DNA of 64,000 bases from Cohnella sp. SGD-V74 (lineage in GTDB: Bacteria > Bacillota > Bacilli > Paenibacillales > Paenibacillaceae). The stretch is taken from contig NZ_PVYW01000023.1 of the NCBI RefSeq assembly GCF_003001675.1, forward strand, positions 1 to 64,000, read 5' to 3'. This document shows, in pieces, positions 26,521-35,176 of the stretch (the first letter of the stretch is position 1; every line of letters begins with the position of its first letter). Both the position numbers and the translations under genes were made by a program. The notes under the pieces are model-generated. The model ran no database searches. It saw only the letters and a program-made list of their open reading frames with translations, and was not told the origin of the DNA.

Positions 26521-29500
26521 TTATTTAAGCGCTCCGTTATAAGCCTCGATTTTGCCGATAGTGGTTCCGACCAAATCAGGAGATCCGCTTAAGAGCCACA
26601 CTTCCACACCGGCATTGGGTTTGGCGTACGTGACGAATATATCGTCCCTGCCATCGCCTCTCAAAGAAACGATACTGCTCGCAACGGTTGTTACAGCTTG
26701 CCCGCCGATAGTTGCGGTCTCCGTAACTTTGGTGAGCAGATACATACCCGCGAGATTCGAGATATCGGCCGTGTTCACGCTGACAGCGCGCTTATAGCCG
26801 ATTCCCCCTTGGCTCTCCTGACCGATTTCAATGTTGAAGGTGTCGTCAGAAGGGCCCGTATAACCCTCGTTGATCTGCAGAATGGTAACCGTACCGGAAA
26901 CTTCATTCGCTACCAGCACCATCGGCCACCCGGTAGGGCTGTTCTCGGCGGAGATGACGCTGATCCCTTCGGCGCCGAGATCATTTACATTGTCATCCAT
27001 CGTTTTTGAAGGATTGCGGTTGTTAAAGTAATCTATAAATACAGGAGCCGCCGGGTTGGTAATGTCATACATCATCAAGCCGCCAATACGTTCCAGGCCG
27101 ACAAATGCGTAAGCTTTGGAACCGACTTGAAGAACCTTTATATCTTCCGGTTCGGGGCCTTTCCGCGGGCTTCTGGCCTCCATGCCGTTAGCTCTGTGGT
27201 GCGCATTGAAAATAGTCGGGAAAAGTTCAGCCGTAATCCGCTCAAAGTCGGAGCCGCTGTCATAGACAAGTGACAGATCGGAAGCCTTCCAGATCGAGAA
27301 GGAACGACCGCCCATCGTAAAGATGTCATCCGGCCTGTCTTTCAATACCTCGCGCTCCGAGTTGATCAACCACTCGGCGCTGCCTACATTCCCGAGTCCG
27401 GGAATAGAACTGCCCTCGTTGATGTCTTTGTATCCAGCCCAGTCGCTGCGAGATTCTCCCTCGTTGGGAGTCAGTACGTATTGGACGCCGCCGATGTTGA
27501 TGGTGGCGAGGCCGTCTGGCATATAGACGCCGAACACAGGCTCTTTCTTGATGTTGACGATTCCGTCGTTTCGGAAGTCGAGCTCGTTTCCGGGCTGACT
27601 GTGATCTTTAAATCCCAGGCCTTTAATCGAAGTGAATGTCTTGGCAGCAATATCAAATGTCGCAACCGCATTGGCTTCCTGCAGGGAAACATACGCCGTT
27701 AAGTTATCCGCAGAGAACGTGATGTACTCCGGCTCCAGATCCACCGAGGGTGCGGTGCCTGTTTTCAGAAGCACAAGGTCGGCCACCAGTTGAGCCCGTG
27801 CTTCAGCAGCGTCGTAATTGTCAAAATAAACTGTGGTCACCTTGCCAGTCGTAAGGTTTCTAAGGTCGTCATGATTGTTTGCGCTGCGCAGGTCAACGAT
27901 CGTGACCGAACCCTTCGGGTCAACCGACCCCGGTCCAAAATTTCTGCGCTCGCCCTCGTTGGCGGTCATCACATAATGGTCGTCGGGGCTGAAGCCGATC
28001 ATATCAGGCTGGATTCCTGCCTCGTAATGTGCGATATAGTTGCCGTCGTAATCCAAAAATACGATATACCCGTTTTTGTCGGAATCCGCCAAATAGTCTC
28101 CCCGCTGTACGCTGACGGCAATTGCCTTCAGGCGCGTGTTGATGGACACGCTCGTCATGTCGCCGGCCGAAAAACCATTTGCCGTTCCAATCGAGGCAAT
28201 GTTAACCCGTTTCTCATAGGCATAGGAGTTAAGCTCTCCCGCCGTAATATCGGCAAGAGGTACGATGTCCAACGCCTGTATTGTACCGCTAATAACATAC
28301 ATTTTTTGGTTGTCTTTGTTATACGCCACGATTTCGGCTACGCCGCCGTCTGGATGCTTATCGCCGACAGAATAACTGCCCAGATGAATCATCTTTGTGC
28401 CGTAAGTAGCGGGAAGCGCCGAAGTGATTGCAAAGCTTTTACTCGCTGAACCGGAATATCCTCCGCCCGGCTTCGCAGTGACGGTAACTTGCGCAGTTGT
28501 CCCCACATTGGTGTTGTTGCTGTATGAAAGAGTGTAGTGCTCACCTTCAATAAGAGGCGTGCCTCCGTCGGTTACTGTCACCACAGGTTCAATGGGAGCG
28601 CCCTTGAAGGCTTGTCCCGCTATTGCCGAGATCATGGATTCCGTGATCGGCGTTCCGCCGCTGCCTATTGCATCGCCGGTGATAACGATGTCGTTGATGG
28701 AAGTGTTGCCGTTTTTGGTGCCGCTTATCGCACTGTCTACCAGGTAGACTCTGAGATATACTACGTCCTTGTCGTTCAGTTCCGCCGGAAGAGAAAAATC
28801 AGTGTAAGCCGGACGAAGGTCGGAATAAGCATCTGTGGCGGCTTCTTTGGGAGTGTTTATCTTGGAGCCCGCAATAGGCGTAAACGGGCCAGTCGGGTTG
28901 CCTATGCTGTAGGCAAGCGCGAAGTAGTCGGGGCCGCTTCCCGTGGATTTCTGCGAGCTGGAGAACTTGATGTTCTCGTACCCGGCTGTTTTGAATTGGA
29001 TTTGGAACGCCGAGGCGTTGGCAACGGTAGCGTCTGCGTCTACCGTTGCAGAGTTTGCCGACTGCCAGCCATTTGATGACAGAGAGCCATTGTTGAGGAC
29101 AACAGGCGTCCTGTTGCTGCCGGCATATCCGATCAGAACCTGTTGATTCTCGCTCCACGCGGTCAGTTTGAAATTGTCCTGGTACAACCCGCCGGTAGCG
29201 GTAAAATGGGAAGTGCCCGGAACAGTCTCATAGTCAAAAGCGGCTGCGGCGTTATTCGCCTCATACCTTAAACCCATCAGTTCCGCGTTGACTGCACCGC
29301 CCGCTGTCGCATCGCCGGTGATGACGATGTCGTTGATCGAAGTGTTGCCGTTTTTAGTGCCGCTTATCGCACTGTCTACCAGGTAGACTCTGAGATATAC
29401 TTCGTTCTTGTCGTTCAGTTCCGCCGGAAGATTAAAATGACTGTAAGCCGGACGAAGATCGGAATAAGCATCTGTGACGGCCTCTTTGGGAGCGTTGATT

Positions 29501-30033
29501 TTGGAGCCCGCAATAGGCGTAAACGGACCTGTCGGGTTGCCTATGCTGTAGGCAAGCGCGAAAGATTCGGGGCCGCTTCCCGTGGATTTCTGCGAGCTGG
29601 AGAACTTGATGTTCTCGTAACCGGCGGTTTTGAATTGAATTTGGAACGCCGAGGCGTTGGCAACGGTAACGTCTGCGTCCACCGTTGCAGAATCTGCAGA
29701 CTGCCAGCCGTTAATTGTAGAACCATTGTTGAAAACAACAGGCGTCCTGACGTCACCGTTATATCCGATCAGAACCTGCTGATTCTCGCTCCATGCAGTC
29801 AGTCTGGAATCGTTCTGGAACACTCCGGAAGTTGCGGCGAAATGAGAAGATCCCGGAATCACCACACGGTCAAACTCAGCCACGGCATTGTTCGCCGTGT
29901 GAACCATACTCGCCAGAGCCGTTCCTGACGACGTGCTGGCCTGGAGGGACGGAGCTGCTCCCGTAAACAAGCCTAATGTCATGCATACAATCAGCACCCA
30001 CGATAAAATGCGTTTCGGTTTGGATATGCTCAT
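26521..30033 (-). CDS. Choice-of-anchor I family secreted protein
   Basis: A 1170-residue exported protein. A signal peptide ends near SLQASTSSG. Two nearly identical domains of about 206 residues follow (about 35-460), then an Ig-like domain (TDGGTPLIEGEHYTLSYSNN), then a long beta-propeller-like choice-of-anchor I domain (EIVAYNKDNQKMYVISG, MTANEGERRNFGPGS, LTPNEGESRSDWAGY, ANEVSGTVTILQINEG). Some family members are described as alkaline-phosphatase-like or lectin-like; enzymatic activity is not established. ATG at 30033 is chosen because AAGGAG lies nine bases before it, while the first ATG at 30042 abuts the ribosome site. By eye the DNA is lower in GC than its neighbours. Confidence 0.75.
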   Translation of the reverse strand: MSISKPKRILSWVLIVCMTLGLFTGAAPSLQASTSSGTALASMVHTANNAVAEFDRVVIPGSSHFAATSGVFQNDSRLTAWSENQQVLIGYNGDVRTPVVFNNGSTINGWQSADSATVDADVTVANASAFQIQFKTAGYENIKFSSSQKSTGSGPESFALAYSIGNPTGPFTPIAGSKINAPKEAVTDAYSDLRPAYSHFNLPAELNDKNEVYLRVYLVDSAISGTKNGNTSINDIVITGDATAGGAVNAELMGLRYEANNAAAAFDYETVPGTSHFTATGGLYQDNFKLTAWSENQQVLIGYAGSNRTPVVLNNGSLSSNGWQSANSATVDADATVANASAFQIQFKTAGYENIKFSSSQKSTGSGPDYFALAYSIGNPTGPFTPIAGSKINTPKEAATDAYSDLRPAYTDFSLPAELNDKDVVYLRVYLVDSAISGTKNGNTSINDIVITGDAIGSGGTPITESMISAIAGQAFKGAPIEPVVTVTDGGTPLIEGEHYTLSYSNNTNVGTTAQVTVTAKPGGGYSGSASKSFAITSALPATYGTKMIHLGSYSVGDKHPDGGVAEIVAYNKDNQKMYVISGTIQALDIVPLADITAGELNSYAYEKRVNIASIGTANGFSAGDMTSVSINTRLKAIAVSVQRGDYLADSDKNGYIVFLDYDGNYIAHYEAGIQPDMIGFSPDDHYVMTANEGERRNFGPGSVDPKGSVTIVDLRSANNHDDLRNLTTGKVTTVYFDNYDAAEARAQLVADLVLLKTGTAPSVDLEPEYITFSADNLTAYVSLQEANAVATFDIAAKTFTSIKGLGFKDHSQPGNELDFRNDGIVNIKKEPVFGVYMPDGLATINIGGVQYVLTPNEGESRSDWAGYKDINEGSSIPGLGNVGSAEWLINSEREVLKDRPDDIFTMGGRSFSIWKASDLSLVYDSGSDFERITAELFPTIFNAHHRANGMEARSPRKGPEPEDIKVLQVGSKAYAFVGLERIGGLMMYDITNPAAPVFIDYFNNRNPSKTMDDNVNDLGAEGISVISAENSPTGWPMVLVANEVSGTVTILQINEGYTGPSDDTFNIEIGQESQGGIGYKRAVSVNTADISNLAGMYLLTKVTETATIGGQAVTTVASSIVSLRGDGRDDIFVTYAKPNAGVEVWLLSGSPDLVGTTIGKIEAYNGALK
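28669..29925 (-). repeat. 639-bp tandem duplication within the gene
   Basis: Two consecutive units with a period of exactly 639 bp (213 codons) are very alike. The stretch encoding QKSTGSGP, YSIGNPTGPFTPIAGSKIN and YLVDSAISGTKNGNTSINDI is identical in protein in both. This indicates a fairly recent duplication of one secreted beta domain. Confidence 0.85.
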
Positions 30034-30160
30034 TTTTGCCATCTCCTTAAAAATAGTAGTTCCCTGACAAACTGTTTTTCCCAGTGTACAAGCACTGCAT
30101 TAACAGGAATCCCTGACATTTGTAAAGCGCATGTTAAACTTTCGGGGGGCGGTTCAGACA

Positions 30161-30205
30161 AAAAAATGGCGATGCTGAGGGAGTTTATCCCCGCATCGCC
30201 ATTTC
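30161..30205 (-). terminator. Terminator of the cstR gene
   Basis: AAATGGCGATGC pairs with GCATCGCCATTT over an inner GGG/CCC step. Read leftward the stem is followed by TTTTTTTG. The stretch 30043-30160 holds the promoter region of the choice-of-anchor gene, without convincing hexamers; TGTCAGGGA occurs there twice. Confidence 0.85.
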
Positions 30206-30231
30206 TGATCTTCGGTCTATTGCTGACTTCG

Positions 30232-30504
30232 TCACCGACTCTTCACGAGAAGCTCGACGGCCTGCTGGACCATCTTCTTCGTGTCCCCGCCCGAAGCCTG
30301 CTCCTGAAGAATGCATTGCTCCAGGTTCTCGGCCACGATCGTCGCGATCGCTTTGTCGGCGGCGCTGCGGACGGCGGACAGCTGGGTGATGACGTCTTTG
30401 CAATCCTTGCGTTCCTCCATCAGCCGCAGCACCCCGCGAACTTGTCCTTCCAGCCTTCTCAGCCTCTTTTTCACATCGTCGTTGTATTCGTATGCCAATT
30501 CCAT
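30232..30504 (-). CDS. cstR: Persulfide-sensing repressor CstR (CsoR family)
   Basis: A 90-residue all-helical repressor of the CsoR/RcnR family (B. subtilis YrkD, S. aureus CstR). Cys35 lies in KDCKDVITQ and Cys64 in AENLEQC; position 60, the copper-binding His in CsoR, is Asn. Two cysteines without the His are the mark of CstR, which is derepressed when persulfides crosslink the thiols. The C-terminus ELLVKSR also resembles CstR. It has its own promoter (30550-30579) with a palindromic operator at 30534-30549, so autoregulation is likely. It is the last gene of the persulfide operon. Confidence 0.88.
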   Translation of the reverse strand: MELAYEYNDDVKKRLRRLEGQVRGVLRLMEERKDCKDVITQLSAVRSAADKAIATIVAENLEQCILQEQASGGDTKKMVQQAVELLVKSR

Positions 30505-30533
30505 CGCCCCCCTTCGCTTTGTCGACGCGCATG

Positions 30534-30549
30534 ATACCTAGATGGGTAT
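30534..30549. promoter_or_regulatory. CstR operator 3, before cstR
   Basis: ATACCTAGATGGGTAT is a 16-bp imperfect palindrome of the same form as the two sites before the operon (ATACC-N6-GGTAT). It directly abuts the -10 box of the cstR promoter on its downstream side, so bound CstR would cover the start of transcription. Confidence 0.7.
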
Positions 30550-30579
30550 ATTATAGTCCAAAAAAGAAAGCCGTGCCAG
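30550..30579 (-). promoter_or_regulatory. cstR promoter
   Basis: On the minus strand CTGGCA (-35) and TATAAT (-10) are separated by 18 bp. The -10 is perfect and the -35 matches four of six. The promoter is independent of the operon promoter at 33952-33980. Confidence 0.6.
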
Positions 30580-30580
30580 G

Positions 30581-31069
30581 TCAGATGAACAGATTCACCT
30601 TGGCCCTCGTCGCGTCTCCGAGATAAGCGCCCACTCCCGCCAGCTCCATGCCGTCAATCAGTTCCTCTCGCTTCAGACCGAGCAGATCCATCGTCATCGT
30701 GCAAGCGACCAGCTTGACCCCTTGCTCCTGCGCCAGTTCGACCAATTGCGGCAGGGTGAGCGCGTTGTGCTTCTTCATGACGTGCTTGATCATAACCGGC
30801 CCCATGCCCATCATGTTCATCTTGGACAGTCCGAGCTTCCTCGCTCCCCGCGGCATCATCCAGCCGAACATTTTCTCCAGCAAGCCCTTGTCGGTCTTGA
30901 CGACCTCGTCCTTGCGCATCGCGTTAAGCCCCCAGAAGGTGAAAAAAATCGTCACGTCATGATCGTAAGCGGCCGCCCCGTTGGCAATAATGAAAGCCGC
31001 GATTGCCTTGTCCAGCTCTCCGCTGAACAGTACGATCGTCGTTCGCTCCTTGTCCGTCGTAACTTCCAT
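30581..31069 (-). CDS. DsrE/DsrF/DrsH-like sulfur-carrier protein (YrkE type)
   Basis: A 162-residue cytoplasmic protein resembling B. subtilis YrkE. The N-terminal strand TTIVLFSGELDKAIAAFIIA and the motif VACTMTMDLLG with Cys123 fit DsrE-family peroxiredoxin-like sulfurtransferases, which shuttle persulfide sulfur on a Cys. The start at 31069 (MEVTTDKERT) has AGGGGG upstream; a longer in-frame start at 31153 overlaps the permease gene. It lies 20 bp after the TauE gene. Predicted to pass sulfur between TusA and rhodanese modules of the same operon. Confidence 0.85.
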   Translation of the reverse strand: MEVTTDKERTTIVLFSGELDKAIAAFIIANGAAAYDHDVTIFFTFWGLNAMRKDEVVKTDKGLLEKMFGWMMPRGARKLGLSKMNMMGMGPVMIKHVMKKHNALTLPQLVELAQEQGVKLVACTMTMDLLGLKREELIDGMELAGVGAYLGDATRAKVNLFI

Positions 31070-31089
31070 GAATTGAATTCCCCCTGTCG

Positions 31090-31884
31090 TTAAAATAATA
31101 AGTCCGTCCATATTTTCACGACCGTAGCCGAGATAAGCGCGATTAACATCCATTGCAGCGTCTTCGTGCCGATCTTCTTGCTCATCCTCGCCCCGATCGG
31201 GGCCGCGATCAAGCTTGCGACGATCATGACGACGGAAGGCCAGAGCGGCATGTGGCCGCCCATCAGCTTGCCCGCCGTCGAGCCGATCGACGAGACGAAC
31301 GTGATGACGAGCGAGGATGCGATCGCGACTCTCGTCGGAATGCGCAGGATGACGAGCATGACCGGCACGGTGATGAACGCTCCCGCGGCTCCGACAATGC
31401 CGGACACGATTCCGATCGCCAGGGAGAGCGCGAACGCGAGCTTCTTGTTGAAGCTCAGAGCGGCAGCATCGCCCCCGCCTTCATCTGCCCGTTTCGGAAA
31501 AAACATCATCACGGCCGCAATGAGCGCCAAGACGGCATAGGTCGCATTAATGGCGGAGTCGGGCAGCCACTGCGAACCGTAACCTCCGGCGAAGCCGCCC
31601 GCCACGATCGCCGTTCCCATCACGATGACGAGCGATTTGTGGATGTAGCCTCCCTGGCGGAACACGAGCGCTCCGGAGAGCGTCGCGAAGAATACCTGAA
31701 TCGCGCTGATCGCCGACACCTGCTGGGCGGTAAACGCCGTAAAGCCGAGCGCAGGAGGAATGTAGAGCAGCATCGGGTACTTGACGATCGAGCCGCCGAT
31801 TCCAACCATGCCCGAGATCATCGAGCCGACAAAACCGATCGCAAACAGCAGCGCGGCCAAACCCGGGTCCAGGTCGAACGCCAT
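31090..31884 (-). CDS. TauE/SafE family sulfur-anion permease (YrkJ type)
   Basis: A 264-residue membrane protein with about eight hydrophobic segments. Family hallmarks include GFVGSMISGMVGIGGSIVKY at the N-terminus and the internal repeat GIVSGIVGAAGAFITVPVML. Members export or import sulfite, thiosulfate or organosulfonates. In this operon it should move the sulfite or thiosulfate made by the persulfide-oxidising enzyme across the membrane. I prefer ATG 31884 with GAGGTG nine bases upstream to the GTG at 31896 that lies within the ribosome site. Confidence 0.85.
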   Translation of the reverse strand: MAFDLDPGLAALLFAIGFVGSMISGMVGIGGSIVKYPMLLYIPPALGFTAFTAQQVSAISAIQVFFATLSGALVFRQGGYIHKSLVIVMGTAIVAGGFAGGYGSQWLPDSAINATYAVLALIAAVMMFFPKRADEGGGDAAALSFNKKLAFALSLAIGIVSGIVGAAGAFITVPVMLVILRIPTRVAIASSLVITFVSSIGSTAGKLMGGHMPLWPSVVMIVASLIAAPIGARMSKKIGTKTLQWMLIALISATVVKIWTDLLF

Positions 31885-31921
31885 CGCATCGAGCACCTCC
31901 CTTGTGCGGGGCGCGGACGCC

Positions 31922-32152
31922 TCAGCCCTTCCGGATCAGAAAACGGAAAACGCCGTTCGTTTCCTCGTGCGAAATCCATTCGTTCGGGGACTGCTTAACC
32001 CATGCCTGGAAGTCGTTCAAAGCCCCCCGATCCGTCGCCAGCAGCTCCAGCACTTGCCCAGCCTGCATTCCGTCGAGCGCTCTCTTCGCCTTAACGAGCG
32101 GCATCGGGCAAGCCAAACCTTTCGTATCCACAGTCAAATCGATGTTAGCCAT
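31922..32152 (-). CDS. TusA-like sulfur carrier (YrkI type)
   Basis: A 76-residue single-domain protein. The signature GLACPMPLVKAKRAL contains the persulfide-carrying Cys15 in the CPxP motif. AGGAGG precedes the ATG. It sits 13 bp after the fusion gene, whose own N-terminal TusA domain is clearly related to it ([16 protein letters not shown]), so the operon encodes two TusA modules, one free and one tethered. Confidence 0.9.
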   Translation of the reverse strand: MANIDLTVDTKGLACPMPLVKAKRALDGMQAGQVLELLATDRGALNDFQAWVKQSPNEWISHEETNGVFRFLIRKG

Positions 32153-32165
32153 ATTTCTGTTCCTC

Positions 32166-33875
32166 CTATTTGTCGTGAATGGCGCAGCGGTTCGGTCCGA
32201 TTTCCATTTCCCGCTGCTCTTCCTCGTCCGGGGTCAATCGCCCCATGTTGGTCTGGCGAATTTGCTTGTAGGCATTCGGCTGAGGGGGCAAATCCGCCGT
32301 GACGGCCTCATCGAAAACCGCCTCGTCCGCAATGTTCAGCCCCGGATTGTTCGCATACAAATCTTCCAGCTTCGCGGATACGCTCCCGTCTTCGGCGAGC
32401 TCTTCGGGCTGTCCGTAGTGGGCCGGCAGCACGATCAGGCGAGCGGGCAGCCTTTTGTAGGTTTCGTACAGCGTTCTGCGCAGATCGCCCGACCAGGCTT
32501 CGGCTTGGCCAGCCAAATCCGGACGGCCGATCGAAGCCGCGAACAGAATGTCTCCGCTCAGCAAATACCGGTCGTCGACAATAAGCGAAGTGCTTCCGAT
32601 CGTATGCCCCGGGGAGTATATCGGCTGAATGGCGATCTCCGAGCGGCCGACCTGGATCGTGCGCCCTTCCTCCAGCGGCTCGTAGGGGAATACCACTTCA
32701 TCCGCGTCCTTGGCGGGCAGCCAGTAGGTCGCTCCGGCCTCTTCGGCGATTTTCCGCCCGCCGGAAATGTGATCCGCATGCAGATGGGTGTCGATCGCAT
32801 GGCGGATGACCGCGCCCCTCTCTTGCGCGAATCCGGCGATCGCACCGGTCATCCGGGGCGCATCCACGACGGCCGCTTCGCCTTCCGAGACGATCATATA
32901 CGACAGGCAGCCTTTGCCCGGCCGTACGAACTGATACAGCTCGCCGCCGTTCAGGTCTCCGATCTTGACCGGCTCCAGGTGCTCGCTCCATGCTTTCATG
33001 CCGCCTTCCAAGTAACGCACGTCGTTGCGACCTGACTCCGCAAGTTGATCGGCAACGAAACGGGAAGAGCCTTCCTTGGCGCAGGCGACCAGTATCGTTC
33101 CCTCTTCAGGCAGAAGCGGCAGAGCAGGTTCGGGACCTTCCAGCAGTTCGAAGTAAGGAACGTTGGCGCTTACGATGCTGGGTCCTTCGATTTTCCAATC
33201 CGCGTAGGCGTCGCCGTTGCGAACGTCCAGAACAAACAGCGGTTTGCGTCCGATCAAGGCGCGCGCCACTTCCCCGGGCGTCATCGGGGCGGCTTGGCGG
33301 CTCCGCGTTTCGTCCTCCCACTCGGACATGCCCGGCACGACGTTGACTGCGCCGAATCCATGCTCCTGAAGCATCCGGCAAGCCATCGCGCTTCTTCTGC
33401 CGGTGCGGCATACGACGTAGATCCGTTGGCTGCGGTCCAGCTCGCCGAGCCGGTTCTCCAGCTCTCCGAACGGAATGGAGTCCGCGCCGGGGATGTGGCC
33501 GAAGGCGAACTCCGCCGGCTCGCGGACGTCCAAGATCGTCGGCTTCCCGCGGTCTGCGGCGGACTCGAGCAGCTCGCGGAGCGCCTCATTCCCGATTGCC
33601 GGAGAGTACGGCTCTTCCTCGCGCGTCTCTTCTGTCGAAGCTTTGCGGATATAATGCTTCAGCACCCCCTCTTCGCGCAGCGTGCCCAAATACTGGTGTC
33701 CGGTTCCCTTGGCCCAGCCCTGCAGATCTGCGAGCGAACCTTCGTCCGTCGCCTGGACCTCGATCACTTCTCCCGGCTTTAACGTCTCCAGCGCTTGCTT
33801 CGTTCTGACGACAGGCATCGGGCAAGCCAGCCCTTTGCAATCCAACGTTTGATTCGCGACGACTGAACGCGTCAT
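32166..33875 (-). CDS. TusA-rhodanese-rhodanese-persulfide dioxygenase fusion
   Basis: A 569-residue cytoplasmic protein with four modules: TusA (1-77, Cys18 in CPMP), rhodanese 1 (about 95-190, active-site Cys156 in CRTGRR), rhodanese 2 (about 200-300, Cys265 in CAKEGSS) and an ETHE1-like metallo-beta-lactamase dioxygenase (about 310-520; H364-x-H366-x-D368-H369, H424, D442, H486). In B. subtilis the modules are split between YrkF (TusA-rhodanese) and YrkH (rhodanese-MBL). It should oxidise glutathione- or bacillithiol-type persulfide to sulfite and transfer sulfane sulfur. ATG 33875 has AGGAGG upstream; a start at 34058 would cross the promoter and operators. First gene of the operon. Confidence 0.9.
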   Translation of the reverse strand: MTRSVVANQTLDCKGLACPMPVVRTKQALETLKPGEVIEVQATDEGSLADLQGWAKGTGHQYLGTLREEGVLKHYIRKASTEETREEEPYSPAIGNEALRELLESAADRGKPTILDVREPAEFAFGHIPGADSIPFGELENRLGELDRSQRIYVVCRTGRRSAMACRMLQEHGFGAVNVVPGMSEWEDETRSRQAAPMTPGEVARALIGRKPLFVLDVRNGDAYADWKIEGPSIVSANVPYFELLEGPEPALPLLPEEGTILVACAKEGSSRFVADQLAESGRNDVRYLEGGMKAWSEHLEPVKIGDLNGGELYQFVRPGKGCLSYMIVSEGEAAVVDAPRMTGAIAGFAQERGAVIRHAIDTHLHADHISGGRKIAEEAGATYWLPAKDADEVVFPYEPLEEGRTIQVGRSEIAIQPIYSPGHTIGSTSLIVDDRYLLSGDILFAASIGRPDLAGQAEAWSGDLRRTLYETYKRLPARLIVLPAHYGQPEELAEDGSVSAKLEDLYANNPGLNIADEAVFDEAVTADLPPQPNAYKQIRQTNMGRLTPDEEEQREMEIGPNRCAIHDK

Positions 33876-33894
33876 TCTCCGAGCCCTCCTTTTT

Positions 33895-33910
33895 ATACCC
33901 CGCACGGTAT
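33895..33910. promoter_or_regulatory. CstR operator 2
   Basis: ATACCCCGCACGGTAT has the same 16-bp span and ATACC...GGTAT arms as the perfect site at 33929-33944, from which it lies 34 bp away (start to start). Two tandem operators recall the arrangement before the S. aureus cst operon. Confidence 0.7.
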
Positions 33911-33928
33911 GTTTGAGTGCATAAAATA

Positions 33929-33944
33929 ATACCCTATAGGGTAT
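33929..33944. promoter_or_regulatory. CstR operator 1
   Basis: ATACCCTATAGGGTAT is a perfect 16-bp palindrome. It starts seven bases downstream of the -10 box, covering the expected transcription start. G-tract/C-tract palindromes of this form are the known target of CsoR/CstR repressors. Confidence 0.85.
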
Positions 33945-33951
33945 GTTATTG

Positions 33952-33980
33952 ATCATAAAGACAAAACGTGCATTTGTCAA
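33952..33980 (-). promoter_or_regulatory. Promoter of the persulfide operon
   Basis: Read leftward, TTGACA (33975-33980) and TATGAT (33952-33957) are separated by exactly 17 bp. It is an almost ideal sigma-A promoter and would be strong unless repressed. Confidence 0.8.
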
Positions 33981-34084
33981 CGGACTTCCGAAAACACTGT
34001 CCGCCGGCGCCGCAGGAACAAAAGTTGTTCGCCCCTTGCCCAGGCGTCTCCCGCACATACGAGCCGGCGTCCCCGCGCACGAAG

Positions 34085-34122
34085 AAGCCGCCCCAAGCTC
34101 CGGCGAAGGGAGCGGGCGGCTT
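34085..34122. other. GC-rich hairpin after the PHP phosphatase gene
   Basis: AAGCCGCCC pairs with GGGCGGCTT, with an inner GCTCC/GGAGC step. No T run follows on the minus strand, so termination strength is uncertain. It lies 14 bp beyond the stop of the PHP gene. Confidence 0.45.
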
Positions 34123-34135
34123 GCAACGATTCGCG

Positions 34136-35128
34136 TTACAGCGGCAAAGTCAGCCGTTTTCTATTCTCGAAGTAGACGATTTCCGTATAGCCCGTTCGCT
34201 TGGCAAGCTCGGCCGCTTCGTCCAGCAAAGTGCCAATGTCGTCCGGGTAGTGGGAGTCGGAGCTCAGCGTGATCGGAACGCCGTGCTCGTGCAGCTTGGC
34301 CAGAAGACTTGGACTCGGGCACATCTCCTTGACCGGATAACGGTAAGCGAGACCCGTATTGATCTCCGTTGCCACGCCTGCACGCTTCAGCGCCGCGGCG
34401 AGGTCGTCGTACAAATCGATCAGCAGGCTCTCGTCCGGCCTGTAGCCGAACACCTTCAAGTTGTCGAGATGCGCGATCATATCGAACAATCCGGAGTCTG
34501 CCGCCTGCTTGACGTGCTCGAACGAATATTTGTACAGCTCCAGCAAATCCTTGCTCTCGTAAATCTCCTTCACTTCCGGGTTGTCGAACCCCCAGCCGTC
34601 CAGGAAATGCACGCTTCCGATGACGTAATCCAGCTCGTACCGATCCAGCAGCGCCTTCAGCTCCGCCTCTCCGCCCGGGAAGTAATCGGCCTCCACGCCG
34701 ATGGAGAGCGGATGCCCTTGGGCCTGCATGTTGCGCGCCGCGCCCAGAAAATCCTCGATCGAGCACATCCGCACCCTGTCGAACCAGTAGCGCTGCAGCC
34801 GCCCCAACTCGCTGTCGTCCATCAGAATATATTTTTCATAATAGCCGCGAAACTCTTCGAACCGATACAGATGGTCGACCATGCCGAAACGCTCGATGCC
34901 TTTTTTCCGACCTTCGATCAAATAAGCTTCCATCCATCTTTCCGCAAAGCCGCCCTCGTCGAGCCGTTGTTTCAGACGTTCGATCTGGTGCTCCATCCAC
35001 TGCAGCGTATTTCGGTCCCCGCGCGGCTCCGGTTCTCCCGGCACGACTTCCAGCGCTTTGGCCGTTCTCTGCAGCCAGTTAAAGGAGTAAGGCCCCTCCT
35101 CCAGATGAAAATGGAAATCGACTTTCAT
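34136..35128 (-). CDS. PHP-domain phosphatase (histidinol-phosphatase-like)
   Basis: A 330-residue metal-dependent phosphatase of the PHP superfamily. Visible metal ligands: HFH at residues 6-8, Glu in GVEADYF, His in [10 protein letters not shown], His in [11 protein letters not shown] and the C-terminal SSDSH. It is longer than HisJ (268) because of an insertion around 45-120. No histidine-biosynthesis genes are near. The upstream neighbour, 48 bp away, is an alkaline-phosphatase-type phosphodiesterase, so the pair could release phosphate or an alcohol stepwise from an organophosphate. Histidinol phosphate is only one possible substrate. GGAGGAAGG precedes the start. Confidence 0.8.
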   Translation of the reverse strand: MKVDFHFHLEEGPYSFNWLQRTAKALEVVPGEPEPRGDRNTLQWMEHQIERLKQRLDEGGFAERWMEAYLIEGRKKGIERFGMVDHLYRFEEFRGYYEKYILMDDSELGRLQRYWFDRVRMCSIEDFLGAARNMQAQGHPLSIGVEADYFPGGEAELKALLDRYELDYVIGSVHFLDGWGFDNPEVKEIYESKDLLELYKYSFEHVKQAADSGLFDMIAHLDNLKVFGYRPDESLLIDLYDDLAAALKRAGVATEINTGLAYRYPVKEMCPSPSLLAKLHEHGVPITLSSDSHYPDDIGTLLDEAAELAKRTGYTEIVYFENRKRLTLPL

Positions 35129-35176
35129 TGCCCTTCCTCCTTGTGCGCAGCCCCGAGGGCTCCTCTGTTCCGAGCT

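Noticed and set aside
33876-34058. N-terminal extension of the TusA-rhodanese fusion
   Set aside because: The extension would be encoded by the operon promoter and both operators, and AGGAGG supports the ATG at 33875.
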